Position numbers and translations under genes: made by a program. From Rhizobiales bacterium NRL2 (GTDB lineage Bacteria > Pseudomonadota > Alphaproteobacteria > Minwuiales > Minwuiaceae): a stretch of 64,000 nt of DNA. Positions 35,701 to 42,919 of this stretch are shown here, piece after piece; position 1 is the stretch's first letter, and every line of letters starts with the position of its first letter. The notes beneath the pieces are model-generated. The model was not told where the DNA came from. It worked only from the letters and a program-made list of their open reading frames with translations, and did not search any database. The stretch spans positions 2,625,001 through 2,689,000 of the forward strand of contig CP016093.1 in NCBI GenBank assembly GCA_001664005.1. Reading direction: 5' to 3'.

Positions 35701-38700
35701 TTCGCCGCCATTGGCGAAACCGGTATCCAGATCGACAACCACGCCGGCGGCGGAATTCTCGTAGGTCAGCGTGTCGTTGCCGAGGCCGCCGCGCATGGTA
35801 TCGGCGCCGTTGCCGCCCTCGAACAGGTCGTCGCCGGTGCCGCCGACCATCGAATCATTGCCGCCCTGACCACGCAGCGTGTCGTTGTCGAAACCGCCGA
35901 GGATCGTGTCGTCCCCTGTGCCGCCGAGCAGGCTGTCCAGGCCCTCGCCGCCGTCGATCAGATCCGCGTCCGCGCCGCCGTCGATGAAATCATCGCCATG
36001 ATCGCCGAGCAGGGTATCGGCGCCGTTGTTGCCCTCCAGCGTGTCGTTGTGACAGTCGCCGTTCAGCGAATCCGCGCCCTCGCCGCCCTGGACAAAGTCG
36101 TTGTCGTCGCCGGCATTCACCGTGTCGTCGCCGTCGCCGCCGATCACCGTGTCGGCGCCGGTGTCGGTCGTGATCAGGTCGGCGCCCAGCCCGCCATTGA
36201 CGGAATCCGCGCCAGCCCCGCCGATGATCGTGTCCAGGCCGTCCTCGCCGATCAGCGTGTCGTCGCCGTCGCCGCCGACGATGCGATCGTCGCCCGCGCC
36301 GCCCAGGACACTGTCCGCGCCCGCGCCGGCCTCGATCGTGTCATTGCCCGCATCGCCGAAGGCCTGGTCATCATCGTCGCCGGTACGGATCAGGTCGTTG
36401 CCGTCGCCGCCGCGCACCGTGTCGAAGCCGCCATCGGCGTCCAGCACGTCATTGCCGATGCCGCCATCCAGGGAATCGTTGCCGGTCCCGCCGTCCAGGG
36501 TATCCGCGCCGTCATTGCCGATCAGCGTGTCGTCGCCATCCTCGCCGAACAGGCGGTCGATGCCGCCGCCGCCGGCGATGCTGTCATTGTCCAGCCCGCC
36601 ACGCAGCGTGTCGTCGCCGGCGTCGCCCAGCATGGTGTCGGCCCCGGCCCCGCCCGTGACCGAGTCGGCGCCAACGCCGCCGTCCAGAACATCCGCGCCC
36701 GCGCCGCCGTCGATGCGGTCGTCGTCTTCCTCGCCGCGCAGCGTGTCATCGCCGTCGCCGCCGAACAGACTGTCATTGCCGGACCCGCCGAGGAGCGAGT
36801 CCACCCCCGCGCCGCCCAGCAGGGTGTCGAGGCCATCGCCGCCGTTCAATTGATCATCGTCGTCGCCGCCGTTCAGGCTGTCATCGCCGCCGTCGCCGGT
36901 GATCGTGTCGGCGCCCGCGCCGCCATTGGCGGTGTCGTTGTCCGCGCCGCCGACAATGAGATCCGCACCCTCGTCGCCCAGCAGCAGATCGGCGCCGATC
37001 TGGCCCTGCAGCGTGTCGTTGCCCAGTCCGCCGGTCAGCGTGTCCGCTCCGTCGCCGCCGAAGGTCTGGTCGTCGCCGTCGCCGCCGTCGATCTGGTCCG
37101 CGCCGGCCGCGCCGGAAAGCGTGTCGTTGTCGGCGCCGCCACCCAGCGTGTCGTTGCCGTCCGCGCCGCTCAGGTTGTCCGCCCCATCCAGGCCGAAGAT
37201 CTGATTGTCGGAGGCATTGCCGGTCACGACGTCGTCGAAGTTCGACCCGATCAGGTTCTCGAACGCCACGACGGTATCGCCCTGGGCATCGCCGCCGGAA
37301 CCGACGCCACCGGACATGTCCACTGTCACACCGGCCGCGGAACCCGAATAGTCGATCAGATCGATGCCGTCGCCGCCGTCCAGGTCGTCAGCGCCCGCCG
37401 CGGCGACAACCGTATCGTTGCCCTGGCCCGCGCGGACCGTGTCATCGCCGGCGCCGTCGCTCACGAAGTCGTTGCCCTCGCCGGCCTCAAGCGAATCGCC
37501 GCCGTCGCCGCCGATCAGCGTGTCATTGCCGTTGCCGGCCAGGATCGCATCCGCGCCCAGACCGCCGTCCAGGCTGTCGTCGCCGCCCGCGCCTTCCAGG
37601 GTGTCATCGCCGTCATTGCCGATCAGCACATCGTCGCCGCCCAGCCCTTCCAGCTTGTTGGCGCTGGCGTCGCCGGTCAGCGTATCGCCAAAACCGTTGG
37701 TGCCGACCGCGCTCTCGATGGAGATCAGCGTGTCGCCTGCGGCGTGGCCGCCGGTCGCGACGCCAAGCGCGATATCCACGTTCACCGCGGCGTTGGAGCC
37801 GCGGTAGTCGGCGGAATCATTGCCATCGCCGCCGTCCAGGATGTCGGCGCCGGCCCCACCCTCCAGGCTGTCGTCGCCCAGCCCGCCGCGGATCGTGTCG
37901 TCCCCGGCACCGGCCGAGATCAGGTCGTTGCCGCCGCCGCCCGACAGCGAGTTCTGCAGCGCATTGCCGGTGATGATGTCGTCGTCGAAGCCGCCGATGA
38001 CATTCTCGATATTGGCGTAGAAGTCGCCCGTGGCATCCGAACGATCACCGATGCCGGTCGTCAGGTTGACCGTCAGCGCGCCGCCGGCGGCGGAGTAGTC
38101 GACCGTGTCGACGCCGTCATTACCGTTCATGACGTCCGCGCCGCCGTCGCCCAGCAGCACATCGTCGCCGGCGCCGCCGGACAGCGTGTCGTCGCCCAGG
38201 TCGCCGGTCAGCGTGTCGGACCCGGCCTCGCCCAGCACGATGTCATTGTCGGCGCCGCCGAACAGCAGGTCGCCGTCCGCGCCACCGAAGATCGTGTCGT
38301 CGCCCGCGTCGCCCAGCAGGGTGTCGACGCCATCCTCGCCCAGGATCTTGTCGGCCCCACCACCGCCGATGGCCGAATCGTCGCCTGTCCCGCCCTTCAG
38401 AAGATCGAGACCCAGATTGCCGTTCAGCGTGTCGTTGCCGGCGCCGCCGCTGACGGTGTCGTCGCCGTCACCGCCCTGCACCTGATCGTCCCCGTCCTCG
38501 CCGAGGACGGCGTCATTGCCGGCGCCGCCGAGCACCGTGTCGTTACCCAGGCCGCCCAGGGCCTGGTCGGACCCGTCGCCGCCATTGACCACGTCGTTGC
38601 CCGCGCCGCCGCGCAAAGTGTCGTTGTCGGCCAGGCCGGAGACGATGTCGTCGTCATCGCCGCCGTCCAGAACGTCATTGCCCTCGTCGCCGGTCAGGGT

Positions 38701-41700
38701 GTCGTTGCCGCTGTCACCGAACATGGTGTCGTTGCCCGCGTCGCCGTCGACCACGTCCGCGCCGGCGCCGCCGCGCACCACGTCATCGCCCAGTTCACCG
38801 CGGACGGTGTCGTCGCCCGCGTCGCCCAGAACGGAATCGTTGTCGTCGCCGCCGCGGATGGAATCGTTGCCTTCACCGCCGAAAATGAGGTCGTTGCCGG
38901 TCGAACCGAGCAGGTTGTCGACACCCGCGCCGCCCAGAATGACGTCGTCGCCCGCCTCGCCGTTCAGGCCGTCCGCGCCGGCGCCGCCGTCGAGGGTGTC
39001 GTTGTCCGCGCCGCCGAACGCCGTGTCGTCGCCGTCGCCGCCCTCCAGGCGGTCATCGCCGGCGTCGCCGTTCATGGTGTCGTTGCCCAGGCCGCCCTTC
39101 AGGATGTCACCGGCGTCGCCGCCGAACAGGCGGTCGTTGCCGGCATCGGCCAGAATCACGTCCGCGCCGGCATTGCCCGATAGCGTATCGTTGTCGTCGC
39201 CGCCGAAGATGCGGTCCGCGTCGCCCGCGCCGCTGATCGAATCCGCACCCGCCAGGCCGAACAGCTTGTTGGCCGCGTTGGAGCCGACGATCGTGTCGGC
39301 GAAGGCGGTGCCGACCACGTCCTCGATGTTGACGTAGGTGTCGCCCTGCGCGTCGCCGCCGGTCCCGACGCCGAGGCCCAGATCGACATTCACACCCGCT
39401 GCGGATCCCGAGAAATCCAGCCGGTCCACGCCGCCGCCGCCGTTGATGGCATCGGCGCCGGCGCCGCCGATGATGGTATCCTCGTTGGCGCCGCCGAAGA
39501 TGGTGTCGTTGCCCGCGCCGTCGACAATCAGGTCGTCGCCATTACCCGCAGTCAGCGAATCCGCGCCGTCGCCACCTTCCAGCGTATCGTTGCCGTTGCC
39601 GCCGTCGATGGTGTCCGCGCCGCCGGCGCCGACGATGGAATCCTGTCCGATGCCGCCCTGGAAGAAGTTCGCGCCCGCATCGCCGATCAGCGTGTCGTCT
39701 GCGGTGGTGCCGATCGCGCCCTCGATGGCGGTCAGCGTGTCGCCGTCGGCATCGCCGCCGGTGGCGAGGCCGAGGCCGATGTCGACGCTGATGGGCCCGG
39801 CCGAGCCGGAATAGTCGGCGACATCGATCCCCGCGCCGCCGTCCAGGCTGTCGGCGCCGGCGCCGCCCTTCAGCGTGTCGTTGCCCAGGCCGCCCAGCAG
39901 CGTGTCGTCGCCGCCCAGGCCGCGCAGATTGTCCGCGCCCGCGCCGCCGTCGAGCACGTTGGCGTCGGCGTTGCCCTGCAGCGTGTCGACCTGCGAGGTG
40001 CCGATGACGTTCTCGATCTTGCGCAGCTCGTCGCCCTCGGCGTCGGAACGCGAACCCTTGCCGTTGTTCAGGTTGACGGTCACGCCTGCGGCCGAGCCGG
40101 AATAGTCGGCGACATCGATGCCCGCGCCGCCGGCCATACGGTCCGCGCCGGACGCGCCGATCAGCGTGTCGTCGCCCAGGCCGCCGCGCATGTCGTCATT
40201 GCCGGAGCCGCCGAACAGCAGATCGTTGCCGGCGTCACCGTTGACGATGTCGTTGCCGCCCTGGCCAAGCAGCGTGTCGGCGTCGTCGCCGCCGCGCAGG
40301 ATGTCGTCGTCGGAGCCGCCGTCCAGGCTGTCGCTGCCTTCGCCGCCCTCCAGGATGTCGGACTCGGTGCCGCCGAACAGGCTGTCGCCGCCCTCTCGCC
40401 CGCGGATGATGTCATTGCCGGCATTGCCCGAAAGGCTGTCGTCGCCCAGACCGCCGTCGACCGTATCGCTGCCGGTATTGCCCAGGATGGTGTCGTTGCC
40501 CACGCCGCCGAACAGCTGGTCGATGCCGCCGCCGCCGTCGATCACGTCGTCGCCGTCGTCTCCCTTGACCGTGTCCTTGCCTTCATTGCCGAACAGCAGG
40601 TCGGCGTCATCCCCGCCGCGGATCAGATCGTTGTCGTCGAGGCCGCGGATGGTGTCGGCGCCGGCCTCGCCGAAGAGCTGGTCGCGTCCGGCCTCGCCGT
40701 GAATGGAATCGTTTCCAAGTCCGCCAAGGACCGTGTCGTCGCCGAGATCGCCGTTGAGCGAGTCATTGCCGTCCTGCCCCAGGATGCGGTCGGCCCCCAG
40801 ACCGCCACGGATGGTGTCCGCGCCGATGCCGCCCTCGGCCGAATCGTCGCCATCGCCGCCGAGTACGGAATCCGCGCCGTCGCCGCCGAACAGGGTATCG
40901 TCGCCCTCATTGCCGGCCACGGTGTCGTCACCGAGGCCGCCGAAGACCCGGTCGTTGCCTTGTTCGCCCGAGACGAAATCGTTGCCCGCCTCGCCGTCGA
41001 CGGAATCGCCGCCGAAGCCGCCGACGATGGTGTCGCCGTCGTCACCGCCAAGCAGCGTGTCGACGCCGGAGCCGCCGAACATCGAATCCGCGCCGGACCC
41101 GCCGACCAGCAGATCGTCGCCGGAATCGCCCAGCATGGTGTCGTTGCCGCCGTCGCCGGCGACGGTGTCGTTCTCGGAACCGCCTTCCAGCAGATCCGCG
41201 CCCGCGCCGCCGGAGATCGAGTCGTCGTCGGCACCGCCGCGCACCGTGTCGATGCCGTCGCCGCCGGTCAGCGTGTCCGCGCCCCGGCCGCCGGCCACCT
41301 CGTCATTGCCGAGGCCGCCCGCGGCGAGATCGTCGCCGTCGTCGCCGACCACACGATCGTCGCCTTCGCCACCATCGAGAATGTCGTTGGCCGCGCCGCC
41401 CACCAGCGTGTCGGCGTCGACGCCGCCCGACAGCGTGTCCGCGCCCTCCTGGCCGAACATCCGGTTTGCGCCGCCCGTGGCGCTGATCAGGTCGTTGCCG
41501 CGGCCGCCCTGGATATCGTCGTCGCCGTCGCCGCCCTCCAGCGTATCCGCGCCGCCGATTGTGTCGCTGCCCAGGTCGCCGCGCAGCGTATCGGCGCCAT
41601 CGCCGCCAGCCAGACTGTCACCGCCCTGGCCACCAAAGACGATGTCGTTGCCCTGACCGGCGAACACGGTGTCGGAGCCCTCCCGGCTGCGCACCAGATC

Positions 41701-42612
41701 GTCGCCGTCGCCGGCGTCCAGCAGATCGTCGCCGCTGCCGCCGTCCAGAAGGTCGTTCTCCGAGCCGCCGAAAAGGACGTCCGCGCCGGTCTGGCCGAAC
41801 AACCGGTCGAAACCGGCCTCGCCCAGCAGCGTGTCGTCGTCGCCGCCACCCACCAGGATGTCGTTGCCGGCCTGGCCGTTCAGCGTGTCCTGGCCCGCGC
41901 CGCCCGCGATCTCATCCGAATCCGCCCCGCCGTCGATCGAATCGTTGCCGATTTCGCCCGCCAGCGAATCCGCGCCGGGGCCGCCGTCGATCGTGTCGTC
42001 CCCGTCCTTGCCGAAAACCGTGTCCAGACCGTCGCCGCCAGAGACCAGATCACCGCCTTCGCCCGCATTGATCAGGTCGCCGCCCGTACCGCCATCGAGC
42101 GTGTCCGCACCCGCGCCACCGAACAGCGTATCCAGACCATCGCCGCCTGAGAGGGAGTCGTCGCCGTCGCGGCCATCGATGAAATTGCCCGAGGCGTTGC
42201 CGGCGATGGTGTCGCCGCCGGCCCCGCCGATCACGTTCTGGATGGCGTCGAGCGTATCCGACCCTATGCCGGCGCCGCTGGCGAGGCCGAGACCGAGATC
42301 CACCGTGACCGGGGCGATCTGGGCGGAATAATCCACCTGATTGACGCCCGCGCCGCCCAGATAGGTATCGTCGCCCAGGCCGCCGACGAAGGTGTCGTCG
42401 CCTGCGTTGCCGGTCACGAAGTCGTTGTCGGCCCCGCCGGTCAGCAGGTCATTGCCGTCATTGCCCTGGATGGTGTCATCGCCGCCCAGGCCGGACAGCG
42501 TGTCGTCCAGCGGACTGCCGATCAGGACATCTCCGCCCGACGTCCCCGATTCATTGACGAACGTCAAACGCGCACGGGGGTGAATCCGCAGCAACTCGCA
42601 CAACAGCGACAT
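32707..42612 (-). CDS. Giant RTX (hemolysin-type Ca-binding repeat) protein, putative type I secreted
   Basis: A 3301-residue protein made almost wholly of RTX nonapeptides of the form GGxGxDxxx, which fold as Ca-binding beta-rolls once outside the cell. There is no Sec signal; the first 25 residues (MSLLCELLRIHPRARLTFVN) lead straight into repeats. Twelve spacer modules of about 55 residues (DYSGSAAGVxVDL, GGDAxGDTL, IExxIGS, DTLxG) interrupt the array. The last 78 residues (FVFDNDLWGDDVIEDF to DDFIF) are a typical C-terminal type I secretion module. A similar module occurs internally at about residues 2664-2745. It is Asp/Gly-rich and nearly Cys-free. No enzymatic domain is visible, so a surface-layer, adhesin or matrix role is likely but inferred. 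AGGAGGG precedes the ATG. Confidence 0.93.
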   Translation of the reverse strand: MSLLCELLRIHPRARLTFVNESGTSGGDVLIGSPLDDTLSGLGGDDTIQGNDGNDLLTGGADNDFVTGNAGDDTFVGGLGDDTYLGGAGVNQVDYSAQIAPVTVDLGLGLASGAGIGSDTLDAIQNVIGGAGGDTIAGNASGNFIDGRDGDDSLSGGDGLDTLFGGAGADTLDGGTGGDLINAGEGGDLVSGGDGLDTVFGKDGDDTIDGGPGADSLAGEIGNDSIDGGADSDEIAGGAGQDTLNGQAGNDILVGGGDDDTLLGEAGFDRLFGQTGADVLFGGSENDLLDGGSGDDLLDAGDGDDLVRSREGSDTVFAGQGNDIVFGGQGGDSLAGGDGADTLRGDLGSDTIGGADTLEGGDGDDDIQGGRGNDLISATGGANRMFGQEGADTLSGGVDADTLVGGAANDILDGGEGDDRVVGDDGDDLAAGGLGNDEVAGGRGADTLTGGDGIDTVRGGADDDSISGGAGADLLEGGSENDTVAGDGGNDTMLGDSGDDLLVGGSGADSMFGGSGVDTLLGGDDGDTIVGGFGGDSVDGEAGNDFVSGEQGNDRVFGGLGDDTVAGNEGDDTLFGGDGADSVLGGDGDDSAEGGIGADTIRGGLGADRILGQDGNDSLNGDLGDDTVLGGLGNDSIHGEAGRDQLFGEAGADTIRGLDDNDLIRGGDDADLLFGNEGKDTVKGDDGDDVIDGGGGIDQLFGGVGNDTILGNTGSDTVDGGLGDDSLSGNAGNDIIRGREGGDSLFGGTESDILEGGEGSDSLDGGSDDDILRGGDDADTLLGQGGNDIVNGDAGNDLLFGGSGNDDMRGGLGDDTLIGASGADRMAGGAGIDVADYSGSAAGVTVNLNNGKGSRSDAEGDELRKIENVIGTSQVDTLQGNADANVLDGGAGADNLRGLGGDDTLLGGLGNDTLKGGAGADSLDGGAGIDVADYSGSAGPISVDIGLGLATGGDADGDTLTAIEGAIGTTADDTLIGDAGANFFQGGIGQDSIVGAGGADTIDGGNGNDTLEGGDGADSLTAGNGDDLIVDGAGNDTIFGGANEDTIIGGAGADAINGGGGVDRLDFSGSAAGVNVDLGLGVGTGGDAQGDTYVNIEDVVGTAFADTIVGSNAANKLFGLAGADSISGAGDADRIFGGDDNDTLSGNAGADVILADAGNDRLFGGDAGDILKGGLGNDTMNGDAGDDRLEGGDGDDTAFGGADNDTLDGGAGADGLNGEAGDDVILGGAGVDNLLGSTGNDLIFGGEGNDSIRGGDDNDSVLGDAGDDTVRGELGDDVVRGGAGADVVDGDAGNDTMFGDSGNDTLTGDEGNDVLDGGDDDDIVSGLADNDTLRGGAGNDVVNGGDGSDQALGGLGNDTVLGGAGNDAVLGEDGDDQVQGGDGDDTVSGGAGNDTLNGNLGLDLLKGGTGDDSAIGGGGADKILGEDGVDTLLGDAGDDTIFGGADGDLLFGGADNDIVLGEAGSDTLTGDLGDDTLSGGAGDDVLLGDGGADVMNGNDGVDTVDYSAAGGALTVNLTTGIGDRSDATGDFYANIENVIGGFDDDIITGNALQNSLSGGGGNDLISAGAGDDTIRGGLGDDSLEGGAGADILDGGDGNDSADYRGSNAAVNVDIALGVATGGHAAGDTLISIESAVGTNGFGDTLTGDASANKLEGLGGDDVLIGNDGDDTLEGAGGDDSLDGGLGADAILAGNGNDTLIGGDGGDSLEAGEGNDFVSDGAGDDTVRAGQGNDTVVAAAGADDLDGGDGIDLIDYSGSAAGVTVDMSGGVGSGGDAQGDTVVAFENLIGSNFDDVVTGNASDNQIFGLDGADNLSGADGNDTLGGGADNDTLSGAAGADQIDGGDGDDQTFGGDGADTLTGGLGNDTLQGQIGADLLLGDEGADLIVGGADNDTANGGAGADTITGDGGDDSLNGGDDDDQLNGGDGLDTLLGGAGVDSLLGGSGNDSLFGGDGDDTLRGEEDDDRIDGGAGADVLDGGVGADSVTGGAGADTMLGDAGDDTLRGGLDNDSIAGGGGIDRLFGEDGDDTLIGNDGADTLDGGTGNDSLDGGIGNDVLDADGGFDTVRGGDGNDLIRTGDDDDQAFGDAGNDTIEAGAGADSVLGGAGDDRIVGGDGDDTLIGEDGLDTIIGGAGADSVNGGLGADLITTDTGADTVIGGDGDDTVNAGDDNDFVQGGEGADSLNGDCHNDTLEGNNGADTLLGDHGDDFIDGGADADLIDGGEGLDSLLGGTGDDTILGGFDNDTLRGQGGNDSMVGGTGDDLFEGGNGADTMRGGLGNDTLTYENSAAGVVVDLDTGFANGGEATGDIFDRIENVIGSAFDDVLRGDGFANLLSGLLGNDLIEGRAGADTLDGGLGNDTISYAGSSAAVTVNIALNTASGGHAAGDQIAAFENITGSNFNDTLTGTAGGNILLGGIGADIITAGDGNDTLGGNAGNDSLFGGDGDDLLFVGQGADSVVGGAGSDTVDFSGETSGVSFDLSNGGNDTVSGIEQVIGSAFADTLIGSAAGDTLFGGAGADSIAAGDGDDTVDAGIGADTVAGGAGANVLDGGAGLDLLDFSGEAGPVDFDTADTLVGDDTVSNFEGAIGTAANDTLTGGAEANRFFGGDGADTIAAGGGDDFLAGDGGADTLDGGDGADTLGGGTGDDTLIGGLGDDFMDGGAGDDRFVIADGDGNDTIGNFTPGAGTIDVIDVQGVSALNDFADVLANATDNGTDTTIDLGGGNSLVLTGVLVGQLDADDFEFGGPSIIQGTNGDDIPLNGTAGNDIIQGLDGNDFIVAGDGNDSVDGGLLNDTLRGGAGADSLDGNSGEDCADYSTSGEAVEIDLGLGIANGGDATGDTLTAIEGAIGSAFADTLTGDTLDNHFFGLAGADSIVGGDGADTLDGGDDNDTIRGGAGADTITGGAGADTLDAGAGNDTVDAGDGDDTVDGGADDDLIDGGSGFDSLSGGDGNDTINGGADDDTMDGGADLGADSLNGGAGADSIDGNGGSDTLIGAAGADILNGGDGADSLNGGDDDDLLFGGAGNDTISAGAGNDTVDAGDGDDRVLGGSEDDTIDGGLGNDTLRGQFGNDTINGGDGDDLILGGGNLDLLFGGAGNDTINGDDPALDTLVGFDTIFGGIGDDQLNGAGGQDVLFGGDDNDSLLGGLDNDSLEGGDGLDTVRGEEGDDTVLGNAGDDVVDGGLGNDQLFGGAGDDSMFGDDGNDTLNGGSGGGDNDTLAGEVGDDLFVFDNDLWGDDVIEDFTAGAATEDVIDLSALGIGFGDLSIQQTGGDTVITFNGQSITLQGVVSTTLDETDDFIF
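33000..42540 (-). repeat. RTX nonapeptide repeat array, 27-nt DNA period
   Basis: The DNA repeats with a 27-nt period matching the nine-residue peptide unit, on the plus strand looking like runs of GTCGTCGCCGTCGCCGCC. By length it holds roughly 250-280 units; I did not count them one by one. Third-base variation between units is common, so the array is more uniform in protein than in DNA. The low complexity opens long spurious frames on the opposite strand. Confidence 0.9.
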
Positions 42613-42919
42613 GATCGCCCTCCTAACAGGCCATCAACAGAACGTACTTGCCGCGGCGGACCCTTGATTGTCTTGTTTTTCTTGTTCGCCAATTGGTTAA
42701 ACCAGAAAGGTGCAGCGGGCGCAACTGAAATGCCCCGGGCCCGGGCCGTGCCGCAGCGTCCGACGAGCGCTGCCGAGGTACCCGGATCGTGCCGCGACGG
42801 CCCCGCGTCTTCGCAGGAAATCAGGCCCTACCCCCAAAGGACGAATGCCCCTAGGATTGCCCAGTTGATTGAATCGGTAGTCAAGGGTTCTACCCGGTCC
42901 AGTTGCAGGGAGCACCAGG
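42613..42919. other. Divergent intergenic region between RTX and PodJ-like genes
   Basis: About 307 nt with no credible gene. Positions 42640-42710 are distinctly AT-richer than the surroundings and hold the 8-bp palindrome CCAATTGG (42689-42696) beside GGTTAAACC (42695-42703). This probably contains the RTX promoter on the minus strand, but no confident -35/-10 pair could be chosen. The half nearest the PodJ-like gene shows nothing recognisable apart from CAGGGAG just before that start. Confidence 0.5.

Noticed and set aside
35464..39183. A 1239-codon open frame on the plus strand
   Set aside because: It is the complement of the RTX repeats. Their GC-rich 27-nt period leaves the opposite strand free of stops; the product is a repetitive Val/Ala string with no domain and no ribosome-binding site.
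33000..42540. Regular short-period repeats that could suggest a CRISPR array or tandem DNA satellite
   Set aside because: The 27-nt period matches the protein nonapeptide in frame; there are no constant repeats with unique spacers of 30 nt or so and no cas genes.
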